64,000 nucleotides of DNA from a bacterium (GTDB lineage Bacteria; SAR324; XYD2-FULL-50-16), in contig JAJRZQ010000006.1 in NCBI GenBank assembly GCA_024275165.1, forward strand, positions 62,001-126,000. The letters run 5' to 3'. The notes below the pieces were generated by a model. The model was not told where the DNA came from. It saw only the letters and a list, made by a program, of their open reading frames with translations, and searched no databases. Made by a program: the position numbers and the translations under genes. How positions within the stretch are numbered: the stretch's first letter is position 1; every line of letters begins with the position of its first letter. Shown here piece by piece: positions 17,718 to 27,253 of the stretch.

Positions 17718-18950
17718 ATGACACAACAAGGCAAGAAGCCTGTTTTTACCCCAGAAGAGAAAAAAAGTATTTTCGGGCTTTCGGCCATTCTCTTCTTTCG
17801 CATGATGGGGTTGTTTTTGATCCTCCCTGTCTTTAGCCTCTTAGCCAGTGAAGGCTTAGAGGGGGCCACCCCAATTTTAGTCGGGCTCGCCATGGGGGCC
17901 TATGGCCTGACCAGCGCGATTTTACAAATCCCTTTTGGAGCTTGGTCCGACCGGGTCGGGCGCAAACCCGTTTTGGCTTTTGGTCTGCTTTTATTTATCG
18001 CCGGCAGCCTGATGGCCGCCTATGCCCAGACCATCGAAGAAATGATTGCAGCCCGTCTGCTGCAAGGGGCAGGCGCGGTCAGCGCCCCGATCTTTGCCTT
18101 GATTGCCGACTTAACCCGCCCCGAAGTACGCGCCAGGGCCAATGCCGTTTTAGGGGGCGGGGTCGGCCTCGCCTTTGGGCTCTCGATGTTTTTGGCCCCT
18201 TTTTTAGCCAGCCTTTTTGGTTTAAGCGGGCTTTTTATGGTGATTACAGGCATGGCTTGCTTTGCCTTAATCCTGCTTTTTATCGTTGTTCCTACCCCTT
18301 TAGAGCGAGTCGTCACCAAAGAACCGATGAAGGTTTTGTTGGGGCGGGTTTTAACCATCAAGCCCCTACGGATTCTCAACCTCGGTTCGTTTGTCGCCAG
18401 TATGGGGTTAACGGTGACCTTTTACCACACTCCCTTTGTCTTAAAAGCCATGGGGCTGGATAAGGGCGAGTGGTGGAAAATCTACCTTCCCATGTTGCTG
18501 GCCGGGGCGGTGGTCATGGTACCTGCGGCGATTTTGGCGGAAGTCAAAAATAAATTTCGTGAAGTCATGCTCGGGGGCATCGTCCTCATGCTGGCCAGCG
18601 CGGGTTTGCTTGGGTTTTCCTGGGGCACCGACCACCTCGCCTTACAAATCACCGCCGCCTTTTTGTTTTTTATGGCCTACAATGTCTATGAGCCGCTCTT
18701 TCCCAGTTTGGTTACTCGACTCTCCACCCCTGAAACCAAGGGCACGGCCAGCGGGGTATACAACTTCACCCAGTTTTTTGGGCAATTCAGCGGAGGGGTT
18801 GTCGCGGGGTTGCTCTATACTTTAAATCAACCCGTCTTGCCCTTGGTCATGGCGTTAACGGCCCTGTGGTTTGGCTTGCGCCTCTTACGCTTTCCCAACC
18901 CAGAGCCACGAATCAAGGCAGACAAAGAGGCGGCGGTCGAATCGGCCTAA
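17718..18950 (+). CDS. Major facilitator superfamily transporter
   Basis: An inner-membrane protein of 410 residues with about twelve hydrophobic segments. MFS motif A is present after TM2 as GAWSDRVGRKP, and PIFALIADLTRPEVRARANA follows in the TM4-TM5 region. The overall pattern (MMGLFLILPVFSLLA at TM1) resembles the YajR-type drug/solute exporters, but the C-terminal ferredoxin-like domain of YajR is absent. Substrate unknown. It is transcribed alone and convergent with the NtrC-type regulator gene, 38 bases away. Confidence 0.88.
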   Translation: MTQQGKKPVFTPEEKKSIFGLSAILFFRMMGLFLILPVFSLLASEGLEGATPILVGLAMGAYGLTSAILQIPFGAWSDRVGRKPVLAFGLLLFIAGSLMAAYAQTIEEMIAARLLQGAGAVSAPIFALIADLTRPEVRARANAVLGGGVGLAFGLSMFLAPFLASLFGLSGLFMVITGMACFALILLFIVVPTPLERVVTKEPMKVLLGRVLTIKPLRILNLGSFVASMGLTVTFYHTPFVLKAMGLDKGEWWKIYLPMLLAGAVVMVPAAILAEVKNKFREVMLGGIVLMLASAGLLGFSWGTDHLALQITAAFLFFMAYNVYEPLFPSLVTRLSTPETKGTASGVYNFTQFFGQFSGGVVAGLLYTLNQPVLPLVMALTALWFGLRLLRFPNPEPRIKADKEAAVESA

Positions 18951-18988
18951 CAACCAAAACGCGGCCCCTCTGTTAAGCCAAAAAAGGC

Positions 18989-20491
18989 TTATTCCTTCGG
19001 GGCTTTCATCTCAATTTCTAATCCTTTGGCCTTGTATTCGTTGAGTTTGTTTCTTAAGGTACGAATGGAGATGCCTAAAACCTCGGCTGTTTTGGTGCGA
19101 TTGCCTTGGGTATGGGCTAGGGTTTTTAAGATCAATTGCCGTTCCGCCGTTTCCATGGTCACCCCGAGCCGCAACACCAAGGTTTCGCTATTTTCTTCCC
19201 CCTCAGAGCCGGGCTCTGCCGCCCTAGAGCTAGCCGCAGGGGCCACCCCCGCGCTGGTCTGATTTTGACTTAAGGCCTTAGGCGTCATCAAGAGGTTGGC
19301 GGTAATGATCATCTTGCCGTCACAGAGCAATAAAGCCCGCTCCATTACATTTTCCAACTCCCGCACATTCCCACGCCAGTTGTAACTTTGCAAAAGCTTA
19401 TACACTTCATCATGAACTTGAGGGACCTCGCAATGGTTGATTTCTGCATGCTTGTTCACAAAATAATCCGCCAAAAGCCGCAAATCGCTTTTTCGTTCCC
19501 GCAAGGGGGGCAAGGCTAAGGGAATCACATTGAGACGAAAATAAAGATCCTCTCGAAATTCTCCCTTTTCCACACAGCTCAAAAGATCACGATTGGTGGT
19601 GGCAATCACCCGCACATCAATGGGGGTGGATTCGGTGCCTCCCACCCGGTCAATCACATATTCTTGCAGCACCCGCAAAAGCTTCGCCTGCAAGGGCTGG
19701 GGCATCTCACTGATTTCATCTAAAAGAATCGTGCCCCCGTTGGCCTGCTCAAACTTACCTCGATGGTCATGGGTCGCGCCGGTAAAGGCCCCCTTGCGGT
19801 GACCGAACAGTTCGGACTCCAGCAGGTTTTCGGGTAAAGCGGCGCAATTGACCGCCACAAAGGCGTTGTCTTTGCGATCGGAATGATTGTGGATATAGCG
19901 GGCTAAAAGTTCTTTGCCCGTTCCGCTCTCCGCCTGCACTAAAACGGTAGCCCGAGAAGTGGCGATGTTTTTGGCCACCTGCAACAGGCTTTTCATTCCT
20001 TCATCCTTGGTGATGATCTCTTTAAAACTTGCCTTGTTGAGCTGCTCCCCCTTTTTGCCTTTTTGCCGCGGCTTTTGTTCTTGCTCCAACTCTTCAAGGG
20101 TCTGCACCTTGTGGGTTTCCGGTTTATAGGCCAGGGCACGCTCAATGAGAAAGATAAAGGTATCGAAGTTAAAGGGCTTTTGCACAAAATCAAAGGCGCC
20201 GTGCTTCATTGAGGCAACCGCGGTATCAATCGTACCGTAGGCGGTGACCAAAATCACCGGAACAAAGGGCTTGATTTGCTTAATGTCTTTTAAGAGTTCC
20301 AGCCCACTCCGCTTAGGCATCGTCATGTCGGTAATCACCAAGCTGTACTTGTTGCTTTTAAACTTGTTCAAGCCATCAATGGCATTGTGACTCAACTCAA
20401 CGGGGTAACCACACTTTTTGAGGGCCGCGGACATGGCGATACGCATTTCTACTTCGTCATCTACGACCAGGATCGGATCTGTAATCTGCAT
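18989..20491 (-). CDS. Sigma-54-dependent response regulator, NtrC family
   Basis: Three domains are visible. A receiver domain occupies residues 4-120, with phospho-acceptor Asp55 in LVITDMTMP and Lys in QKPFN. A sigma-54 AAA+ domain spans about 165-400, with Walker A ESGTGKE, the sigma-54 contact loop GAFTGA and Walker B GGTILLDEIS. A Fis-type helix-turn-helix ends the protein (TLAHTQGNRTKTAEVLGISIRTLRNKLNEY). All functional motifs are intact in 500 residues. The layout resembles FlrC/ZraR-like activators. No histidine kinase gene is adjacent, so partner and regulon are unknown. Confidence 0.95.
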   Translation of the reverse strand: MQITDPILVVDDEVEMRIAMSAALKKCGYPVELSHNAIDGLNKFKSNKYSLVITDMTMPKRSGLELLKDIKQIKPFVPVILVTAYGTIDTAVASMKHGAFDFVQKPFNFDTFIFLIERALAYKPETHKVQTLEELEQEQKPRQKGKKGEQLNKASFKEIITKDEGMKSLLQVAKNIATSRATVLVQAESGTGKELLARYIHNHSDRKDNAFVAVNCAALPENLLESELFGHRKGAFTGATHDHRGKFEQANGGTILLDEISEMPQPLQAKLLRVLQEYVIDRVGGTESTPIDVRVIATTNRDLLSCVEKGEFREDLYFRLNVIPLALPPLRERKSDLRLLADYFVNKHAEINHCEVPQVHDEVYKLLQSYNWRGNVRELENVMERALLLCDGKMIITANLLMTPKALSQNQTSAGVAPAASSRAAEPGSEGEENSETLVLRLGVTMETAERQLILKTLAHTQGNRTKTAEVLGISIRTLRNKLNEYKAKGLEIEMKAPKE

Positions 20492-20623
20492 GCTCTTGTT
20501 TAGTCGGGTTTAGGGCGAACCTGTTTGCTGAAAGCATAAGGCTTGCGGGGCCATCTTGCCAAGCACCAATTCTGTGGCCCCGATTTCTTCACTGGGGGCA
20601 ATCCTCCCAGATTTTAGCTTGCT

Positions 20624-21586
20624 TTAGGTCTCTTTTTCCAAGCCTCGGCCAAGCCAGCGAGTCCACTTGCCCGGTAAGGGCGCCGGACGCAGCTCTAAAA
20701 TATGCCATTCCTGCGCCGCTGTTTGCAGGTATTCTTCAGAACCCATGATTTGATCGGCCAAACCCATTTCCAAGGCCTTTTGCCCGTACCAATATTCCCC
20801 TGTGGCCACCTTTTCCAAGTTTAAGCCGGGGCGTTGTTCTTGAATGAAGTCTTGGAACAGGCGGTGCGTTTCTTCTAATTGTTCTTGCGCCTTTTCTCTA
20901 CCCTTTTCGTTATTTTCCCCAAAGAGGGTCAGGGTTCGTTTATATTCCCCGGCGGTCAAAAGCTCAAAGTCAATCCCCTTTTCTTTCAGGTAACGATGAA
21001 AATTAGGCAGTTGCGCCACCACCCCGATGCTGCCTAAGAGGGCAAAGGGAGCGGCCAGAATCTCATCGGCTACCGCCGCCATCAGATAGCCGCCGCTGGC
21101 GGCAACCCGGTCCACCGCGACTTTCAGGGGAATCCGCGCCCGCTTGACCCGCACCAGTTCCCCTGCGGCCTCGCCATAGGCATGGACTAAACCGCCGGGG
21201 CTTTCTAAGCGGAGCAAGACCTCATCCTTCGGCCCCGCCAAGGGCAAAATAACCGAAATGGCACGGCTCAAAGCCCGGGTTGCCTGAGCTTGCACATCCC
21301 CTTTAAAGCTCAACACAAACAACTTAGGCCGAGTTTGCAGGTGAGAGGTTTTTTGCTTTCGCAGCCATTGCCGGACCTTTTTCTTCGGCCAAGTTTCTCT
21401 CGCCAGTTGGAGTTGCCGCCTTAGATATTCCTGATTGAGACAAACCACCTGCAAGGCGGATGTTTTTTTCCTTCGCCCGGAACGCAACAGCAGCAAAGCA
21501 ATCCCTAAGCCGGACAAAAACAGCGCCAACAAGGTAAGGCTTTGCAGGGCAAAAAGACTATAGTGGGTCCAAAAAAAAGGGCTCAT
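20624..21586 (-). CDS. sohB: SohB-like inner-membrane serine protease (S49)
   Basis: Signal peptide peptidase family protein, 320 residues from the ATG at 21586 (MSPFFWTHYSLFALQS); an upstream TTG start is possible but less likely. The first 35 residues form a membrane segment, and a basic linker follows. The catalytic core shows RLESPGGLVHAYG, the nucleophile region DRVAASGGYLMAAVAD (Ser in ASGGY) and the conserved LLGSIGVVAQLPN. The general-base Lys is probably in GEYKRTLTLFGEN. The dyad is therefore preserved. SohB/SppA-type proteases clear membrane peptides. It is divergent from the transglycosylase gene. Confidence 0.9.
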   Translation of the reverse strand: MSPFFWTHYSLFALQSLTLLALFLSGLGIALLLLRSGRRKKTSALQVVCLNQEYLRRQLQLARETWPKKKVRQWLRKQKTSHLQTRPKLFVLSFKGDVQAQATRALSRAISVILPLAGPKDEVLLRLESPGGLVHAYGEAAGELVRVKRARIPLKVAVDRVAASGGYLMAAVADEILAAPFALLGSIGVVAQLPNFHRYLKEKGIDFELLTAGEYKRTLTLFGENNEKGREKAQEQLEETHRLFQDFIQEQRPGLNLEKVATGEYWYGQKALEMGLADQIMGSEEYLQTAAQEWHILELRPAPLPGKWTRWLGRGLEKET

Positions 21587-21781
21587 GGGCAAATCCAAAG
21601 GGTTTTGGAATTTGTAGCGCAATTGGGCAAAAGGAGCAAAAGCTTTTCTTTTTTAAGCGGCTTGCCGAGCTGAGAGCAAAACGCCCCGGAGCTTGCCTCA
21701 CTTAAAAAAAGCGGCGCAAACCTAGATTTGGAACAGAGATTGAATAAAGAGAATTGAGTAAAGTTTTCTTGCACCCCAGAC

Positions 21782-21811
21782 TTGCTCTTTAGAAAACAAA
21801 TTTGTTATTCT
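21782..21811 (+). promoter_or_regulatory. Candidate sigma-70 promoter for the transglycosylase gene
   Basis: TTGCTC at 21782-21787 is followed after 18 bases by TATTCT at 21806-21811, a fair -35/-10 pair. It stands 24 bases before the ATG at 21835. The AT-rich 248-base gap between this gene and divergent sohB must also hold the sohB promoter, which I could not assign. Confidence 0.45.
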
Positions 21812-21834
21812 TAAAGTCAAAGGACTTCACCACT

Positions 21835-22770
21835 ATGAAACAAATCGCGCTTTTACTTACTTGCCTCGGGTTACTCTGCACAGGCCCGCTTTTGGCCGCT
21901 AGCGACGAGCCCCGCCCCCTTGCTGTGCCGGAACGAAACTATTTGGTGCGACACTTCTCCGACAAAGGGTTTAACGCGGCCTACCTGCGAGAAATCTTTT
22001 TTGATCCAAGGCTAAAAAAAAGACCTCTCTCCTTGAAAAAAAACCTGTATCATCAAGAAAACCCCAGGGACTATAGCGACTTCACCAACGCGTACAGCAT
22101 CCATTTGGCCAATAAATTTCAAAAGCGCTGGCGCACCCAATTGAGCAGGGCGAGCCAAAAATACAAAGTCGATAAAGAAGTTTTAGTCGCCATTTTACTG
22201 GTTGAAACAGGTTTAGGAAATGTCATGGGGCATTATCCGGTGATCAGTGTTTTTTCCTCTATTTTAGTGGCCCACGAAAACAACAAAGACCGCTACCCTC
22301 AACTCGACTACTTAGACGCCCCTGAAGCTTACGGCCTCAAACGGCTACAAAAAAAGGCTCAATGGGCAGAAACGGAATTAGCCGCTTTGTTGACCATTGC
22401 CCTGCAAGAAAAACATAGTCCCTACCGCTATCAAGGCAGCTATGCCGGGGCCTTTGGCTTGCCTCAATTCTTGCCCAGCAGCTACCTGAAATGGGGCGCC
22501 GATGGAGAGGGCAACGGCAGGGTCAACCTCTACGGCGTGCCCGACGCCATCCACTCCACGGCCCGCTACCTCGAGGCGCACGGCTGGAAGTACGGCTTAA
22601 GGAAAAAGCAACACCTCCCTGCCCAAAGGGAAGCAATTTACGGCTACAACCACTCCACCCCCTATGTGGATACGGTGCTGCAAGTGGCGCGCATTCTGCG
22701 TCAAAAATCGGCTCAAGCGCAGATTCAGCAGTCTAAGGCTATAGCGAGAATTAAGAGTGAAAACTACTGA
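21835..22770 (+). CDS. Lytic murein transglycosylase, MltB/SLT_2 type
   Basis: Cleaves glycan strands of peptidoglycan to 1,6-anhydro products. The ATG at 21835, with AAAGGA upstream, gives a signal peptide MKQIALLLTCLGLLCTGPLLAA; there is no lipobox, unlike lipid-anchored MltB. The catalytic Glu lies in VLVAILLVETGLGN. Family segments follow: YAGAFGLPQFLPSSYLKWG, GRVNLYGVPDAIHSTARYL and YNHSTPYVDTVLQVA. It has 311 residues. It should act as a soluble periplasmic enzyme. Downstream lies clpS, 71 bases away, with no obvious link. Confidence 0.93.
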   Translation: MKQIALLLTCLGLLCTGPLLAASDEPRPLAVPERNYLVRHFSDKGFNAAYLREIFFDPRLKKRPLSLKKNLYHQENPRDYSDFTNAYSIHLANKFQKRWRTQLSRASQKYKVDKEVLVAILLVETGLGNVMGHYPVISVFSSILVAHENNKDRYPQLDYLDAPEAYGLKRLQKKAQWAETELAALLTIALQEKHSPYRYQGSYAGAFGLPQFLPSSYLKWGADGEGNGRVNLYGVPDAIHSTARYLEAHGWKYGLRKKQHLPAQREAIYGYNHSTPYVDTVLQVARILRQKSAQAQIQQSKAIARIKSENY

Positions 22771-22841
22771 CAAAAAGGGGAGACCCGTGATAATTTTATT
22801 TTGCAGTTAGATCATGAACCCTTGTGAGGACTTAGAAACAA

Positions 22842-23159
22842 ATGCCTTTTGAACCCGATCAGGGTCCGATCGGTCACGGCTCGACGGAAGAAAAGACGGG
22901 ACTAGAGCACCCTAAACACTATAAGGTCTTACTTCACAACGATAATTACACCCCGATGGATTTCGTGGTGGATCTCTTGATTACGATTTTCGGCAAAGAC
23001 CGCTTCAGCGCGATGCAGGTCATGCTGAATGTACACAACCTAGGGCACGGTGTCTGTGGGGTTTATACCTACGAGATTGCCGAAACTAAGCTCGCGAAGG
23101 TACACGAGCTGGCTAACCAGCACGAGTACCCCCTCAAAGCGACCATGGAGGAGGAGTAA
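22842..23159 (+). CDS. clpS: ClpS adaptor
   Basis: Small cytoplasmic adaptor (105 residues) that delivers N-end-rule substrates to ClpAP. The conserved N-degron pocket and ClpA-binding surface are visible in YKVLLHNDNYTPMDFVV and in MLNVHNLGHGVCGVYTYEIAE, which contains the pocket His. The N-terminal tail of about 30 residues is flexible, as usual. The stop is one base before the clpA start, giving the standard clpS-clpA pair. Confidence 0.97.
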   Translation: MPFEPDQGPIGHGSTEEKTGLEHPKHYKVLLHNDNYTPMDFVVDLLITIFGKDRFSAMQVMLNVHNLGHGVCGVYTYEIAETKLAKVHELANQHEYPLKATMEEE

Positions 23160-23160
23160 A

Positions 23161-25425
23161 ATGCTGAGCCGAGAACTTGAAATTTCCTTAATCTCCGCGG
23201 TTAGGGACGCAAAAAAAAGACGACATGAATATGTCACCTTGGAACATGTCTTTTTCGCGCTCCTACATGACCCCTTAACCTCGGAAATCGTTGAGGAATG
23301 CGATGGAGATGTCGCCTTACTCAAAAAACAGGTCGATGAATACCTCGCCACCCAGGTGCCCAGCCTACCTGAAGAAGTGGAACACGAACCCCTCCAAACC
23401 CTAGCCTTTCAACGCCTCATGCACCGGGTCATGAAACAGGTGCAATCCTCTGGAAAAAAAGAGGCCGATGGGGGCGATGTCTTAGCCGCCCTCTTTAAAG
23501 AAGTCGATAGCCACGCGGTTTACTTCATGCGAAATCAGGGTATTGAACGGCTCGACATCCTCCGTACCATCAGTCACGGGGCCGCGGCAGAAAAAAAAGA
23601 ACAGGCCGAGGGCGAGCGAATCTCGCAAGTCGAAGACCAACCAGGCAAAGCGGGCGCGAAAAAATCAGGCTTGGACAACTATACCCAAAACCTGACCGAA
23701 ATGGCCCGCCAAGGCCGCATTGACCCGGTAATCGGGCGGGAGCATGAACTCGAGCGCTTAATGCAGGTCCTTTGCCGCAGACGAAAAAACAACCCCATCT
23801 TAGTCGGGGACCCCGGTGTAGGGAAAACCGCGATTGCCGAGGCCTTAGCCCTAAAAATCCAAGAAGGAAGCATTCCCGACGCCTTGGCAGAAGGCGAGGT
23901 CTTCAGCCTAGACTTAGGCAGCCTCTTAGCGGGAACCAAGTTCCGCGGCGACTTTGAGCAACGACTCAAAACCGTGGTCAACGAGATCAAGAAAAAACCC
24001 AAGGCGATTTTGTTCATCGACGAGATTCACACCATTGTCGGCGCCGGCGCCACCAGCGGCAGCAGCATGGATGCCTCCAACATCTTAAAGCCCGCCTTGA
24101 TGACCGGCGATATCCGCTGTGTCGGGGCAACAACCTATGGAGAATACCGCAACTTCTTTGACAAAGACCGGGCTCTTTCCCGCCGTTTCCAAAAAATTGA
24201 TGTCCCCGAACCCAGTTTGGAAGAAACGGTGCAGATCTTGCGCGGATTAAAAAGCAAATATGAAGAGCATTTTGGGATTCATTACTCGGATCAGTCTCTA
24301 CGCAGTGCCGTTGAACTCTCCGCTCAATTTATCCATGACCGCTTTCTCCCCGATAAGGCGATTGATGTGATTGACGAGGCCGGAGCCAACCAACAACTCA
24401 AAGCGCAACACAAGCGTAAAAAGACCATCACCGTCGCGGATGTGGAAAAAGTGGTCAGCCAAATCGCCCGTGTGCCGGTAAAACATAATGTGCGCACCGA
24501 AACCGCCGGGCTTTTGAGTCTTGCCGATGATTTAAAAGAAAAAGTCTTTGGGCAGGACCAGGCGATCGCTCAAGTCGTCACCGCAATCAAACGCAACAAG
24601 GCGGGGCTCGGCCATCCCGACAAGCCCATTGGCAGCTTCCTCTTTTCCGGCCCCACCGGGGTCGGCAAAACCGAGGTCTCCAAACAAATCAGTGAGATTT
24701 TAGGGATTCATTTCGAGCGCTTCGATATGAGCGAATACATGGAAAAGCATTCCGTCTCCCGCTTGATTGGGGCCCCTCCCGGCTATGTTGGTTTTGAACA
24801 GGGCGGCCTTTTGACCGAGGTGATTAAAAAAAATCCCCATTGCGTGCTGCTGTTGGACGAGATCGAAAAAGCCCACCCCGATATCTACAATATCTTATTG
24901 CAGATCATGGATCGGGCAACCTTGACCGACAACAATGGGCAGGAGTCCAAATTCCACAATGTGGTTTTAATCCTCACCTCCAATGTGGGCAGCAGCGAGC
25001 GAGGCGCCAAAGCCATCGGTTTTGGGGCCGATAATGCCGACAAGGAAAGCGACGCCATTGAGCGCCACTTCCCCCCAGAATTCCGCAACCGCTTAGATGC
25101 CATCGTCACCTTCAACAACCTCAGTATGGAGGTCATGGAAAGCGTGGTGGATAAATTCATTGTGGAATTGGAAGAACAACTAAAAGACCGCAAAATCACC
25201 ATTGAGCTGTCCAAGGAAGCCAAGAAACTCTTGGCTACAAAAGGCTACAGCCCCGACTTCGGTGCCCGCCCCCTCCACCGGGTGATTCAAACCGAAATCA
25301 AAGACCAACTCTCTGAAGAGATCCTCTTTGGTCGCCTCGCCAAGGGCGGCACCGCCAAGGTGAGGGTCAAGAAGGATGTCTTTACCTTTGCCTATCAGCC
25401 CTTGGAAAAAAAGAAGAAAAAATAA
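23161..25425 (+). CDS. clpA: ClpA, AAA+ unfoldase of the ClpAP protease
   Basis: Class I Clp ATPase that unfolds substrates for ClpP. The start at 23161 (MLSRELEISLISAVRDAKKR) has a strong GGAGGAG ribosome site at the end of clpS; the open frame begins earlier only by overlap. The Clp N domain is followed by D1 with Walker A GDPGVGKT and D2 with Walker A GPTGVGKT and Walker B CVLLLDEIEKAHPD. The region after KNPHC-DIYNILLQ carries the C-terminal D2 subdomain. It has 754 residues, normal for ClpA. clpP is not in the window. Confidence 0.97.
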   Translation: MLSRELEISLISAVRDAKKRRHEYVTLEHVFFALLHDPLTSEIVEECDGDVALLKKQVDEYLATQVPSLPEEVEHEPLQTLAFQRLMHRVMKQVQSSGKKEADGGDVLAALFKEVDSHAVYFMRNQGIERLDILRTISHGAAAEKKEQAEGERISQVEDQPGKAGAKKSGLDNYTQNLTEMARQGRIDPVIGREHELERLMQVLCRRRKNNPILVGDPGVGKTAIAEALALKIQEGSIPDALAEGEVFSLDLGSLLAGTKFRGDFEQRLKTVVNEIKKKPKAILFIDEIHTIVGAGATSGSSMDASNILKPALMTGDIRCVGATTYGEYRNFFDKDRALSRRFQKIDVPEPSLEETVQILRGLKSKYEEHFGIHYSDQSLRSAVELSAQFIHDRFLPDKAIDVIDEAGANQQLKAQHKRKKTITVADVEKVVSQIARVPVKHNVRTETAGLLSLADDLKEKVFGQDQAIAQVVTAIKRNKAGLGHPDKPIGSFLFSGPTGVGKTEVSKQISEILGIHFERFDMSEYMEKHSVSRLIGAPPGYVGFEQGGLLTEVIKKNPHCVLLLDEIEKAHPDIYNILLQIMDRATLTDNNGQESKFHNVVLILTSNVGSSERGAKAIGFGADNADKESDAIERHFPPEFRNRLDAIVTFNNLSMEVMESVVDKFIVELEEQLKDRKITIELSKEAKKLLATKGYSPDFGARPLHRVIQTEIKDQLSEEILFGRLAKGGTAKVRVKKDVFTFAYQPLEKKKKK

Positions 25426-25622
25426 ATCAGCTTCCCCTGCCGGACTGGGATATCGCTTTGAAATGACGCCCCAGGAACAAAAGGCTTTTTTCGCCTTCAT
25501 CACAGGTCAAGGGCTTCCTCAACAAGGCAAGCCCCACGCAAAACAAACCACCCCCTTAAGCGGTTGCTAAAATAAGTCTCAGCTTTTAAGCTAAGGCATT
25601 ATTCCTCGATTCTAAAGCTTCT

Positions 25623-26684
25623 ATGAAACCCATCTTGACCTTACTCCTCTCCCTACTGCTGCTTGTAAACATCCCCTCTGCCGAGGCAAAGGAAGAATTC
25701 AGCGGTTTGACCGCCCAAGAAATCAATAATATCCAAATCTTTGAACGGGCTCACAACTCGGTGGTTTATGTCACCAATTCAAAAATTCGCCGCAACAGCT
25801 TTAATTTTAATATTGAAGCGATCCCCGCAGGTACGGGCACGGGTTTTATTTGGGATAAAAAAGGCCACATTGTGACCAATTTTCATGTGGTGCAGGGGGC
25901 CGATAAAATCACCATCACCTTAGCCGATCACAGTTCATGGGAGGGGAAAGTAGTCGGAGCGACACCGGACAAGGATTTGGCCTTAATCAAGATCAAAGCC
26001 CCCCCAGAACGACTCAGCCCCCTACCTACCGCCAACCCGAAACTACCTCGCGTGGGCACTAAGGTGCTGGCCATCGGCAACCCCTTTGGCTTGGACGCCA
26101 CCTTGACGGTCGGGGTTGTCAGCGCTTTGGGTCGCCAGATCAACTCTGTTTCGGGGCGCGCGATTCGCGACATGATTCAAACCGATGCGGCGATTAATCC
26201 AGGGAACTCCGGCGGCCCCCTGCTCAATTCTCGGGGTCAATTAATCGGAGTCAATACGGCGATCTATAGTCCCACCGGGGCCTCGAACGGAATCGGCTTT
26301 GCCATTCCGGTCAAAACGGTTCTAAAAATCATTCCGCAATTGATGAAGTACGGGAAGGAAATTCGCCCTGTGCTGGGCTTGACCTATATGGCCGACCCTA
26401 TTGCCCGGCGCTTTGGGGTCAAGGGAGTGATCATCGGAGAGATTTTACCCAATGGCCCCGCCGATAAGGCGGGCTTACGAGGAATCACTCGCAGCAACCG
26501 CGGGCAATTGATGTTGGGGGATATCATTATCGGGTTTGACGCAAGCCCCGTAACCAATAGCGATGACCTCTTGATTGTCTTGGAGCGGCACAAACCGGGG
26601 GATCAAGTCGTCATAGAAGTGGTGGGAAAGGACGACAAAAAGAGAAAGCTCCCCATCATCTTAGGAAAGCCCCAGAACCGCTAA
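25623..26684 (+). CDS. Periplasmic trypsin-like protease, HtrA/DegQ-DegS type
   Basis: Envelope quality-control protease of 353 residues. The signal peptide is MKPILTLLLSLLLLVNIPSAEA. The catalytic triad is His88 (TNFHVVQG), Asp118 (TPDKDLALIK) and Ser196 (NPGNSGGPL). One PDZ domain follows (about 250-350), containing GVIIGEILPNGPADKAGL. A single PDZ makes it closer to DegS or short DegQ forms than to DegP, but the signal looks cleavable rather than an anchor. It is followed by a short convergent gap before tatA, with a TGGGTG/CACCCA inverted repeat near 26702-26723. Confidence 0.92.
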   Translation: MKPILTLLLSLLLLVNIPSAEAKEEFSGLTAQEINNIQIFERAHNSVVYVTNSKIRRNSFNFNIEAIPAGTGTGFIWDKKGHIVTNFHVVQGADKITITLADHSSWEGKVVGATPDKDLALIKIKAPPERLSPLPTANPKLPRVGTKVLAIGNPFGLDATLTVGVVSALGRQINSVSGRAIRDMIQTDAAINPGNSGGPLLNSRGQLIGVNTAIYSPTGASNGIGFAIPVKTVLKIIPQLMKYGKEIRPVLGLTYMADPIARRFGVKGVIIGEILPNGPADKAGLRGITRSNRGQLMLGDIIIGFDASPVTNSDDLLIVLERHKPGDQVVIEVVGKDDKKRKLPIILGKPQNR

Positions 26685-26819
26685 CTCAAGGAACTAAAAG
26701 TGGGTGAAAGCGCGCCCACCCAATTCAGCGACCAAGCCAAAAGGGCTTGCGAGCTTTTAGGGAATGGATCGGACGCGTTCAAGGGTGGCAGCGCAAACAA
26801 ACCCTTTTGCGAACAAAAA

Positions 26820-27011
26820 TTAAACCTCTTCTTCCTCTTTATGCTCTACGGCCTTTTTCCCCTCTGCTTTGCCCGTATCCACTTCTTTTTTAAAGTTCGA
26901 AATCCCTCGGCCCAATCCGCTGCCGATTCCAGCGAGGCGACCTGCGCCAAACAAAACCACCACAATACAAAGAATAATGGAGAGTTCTCCAACGCCTAAT
27001 CCACCAATCAT
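26820..27011 (-). CDS. tatA: Sec-independent translocase subunit TatA/TatE type
   Basis: Pore-forming subunit of the twin-arginine translocase, which exports folded proteins. The ATG at 27011 has a good AGGAGA site, giving 63 residues. An N-terminal hydrophobic helix, [21 protein letters not shown], has the Phe-Gly-hinge pattern (LFGAGRL). An amphipathic helix ([17 protein letters not shown]) and an acidic-basic tail follow. tatB and tatC are absent here. The gene appears to be the last of the nqr-apbE-nqrM transcription unit, with an inverted repeat element 17 bases upstream. Confidence 0.9.
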   Translation of the reverse strand: MIGGLGVGELSIILCIVVVLFGAGRLAGIGSGLGRGISNFKKEVDTGKAEGKKAVEHKEEEEV

Positions 27012-27028
27012 ATCGTCTCCTGTATAAA

Positions 27029-27180
27029 GGAAACTCTGAAAAACGCAGAGTTTCCCAGCAAGGCGGGGATGCCTTGCCAAATCAAAAAGCGGAACTTATT
27101 GATTTTTCATTGAGGTTGTGGGTTTCATTCACAACCGAAAAGACTGAGAAACTCCAAGGAGGGAGTTTTTCAGAGGTTCC
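27029..27180 (-). repeat. MITE-like dispersed repeat, copy D (inverted, internally deleted)
   Basis: Shortened copy of about 152 bases in the opposite orientation to the other three. It keeps both CTCTGAAAAAC ends and the right-hand 120 bases, almost identical to copy B. It lacks the left internal block containing the CTACCGCTTG palindrome. TAAA flanks both sides (27025-27028 and 27181-27184). It lies between nqrM and tatA, so the tatA leader begins at its edge. Confidence 0.85.
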
Positions 27181-27253
27181 TAAAATCTAAAAATTATTCT
27201 AGCCCTTCTTACGCCCCTTTGCCAAGCAAGGGAATGTTTTTATTATCAAGGCA

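Noticed and set aside
25463-25570. Possible 35-residue ORF after clpA (MTPQEQKAFF...)
   Set aside because: No ribosome site or recognisable family. The 197-base gap may simply be the clpA 3' region and the htrA promoter.
26820-27080. Longer TatA ORF starting [11 protein letters not shown]
   Set aside because: The first 23 codons are read from repeat copy D. The same string appears wherever the repeat is translated, and a good ribosome site precedes the internal ATG at 27011.
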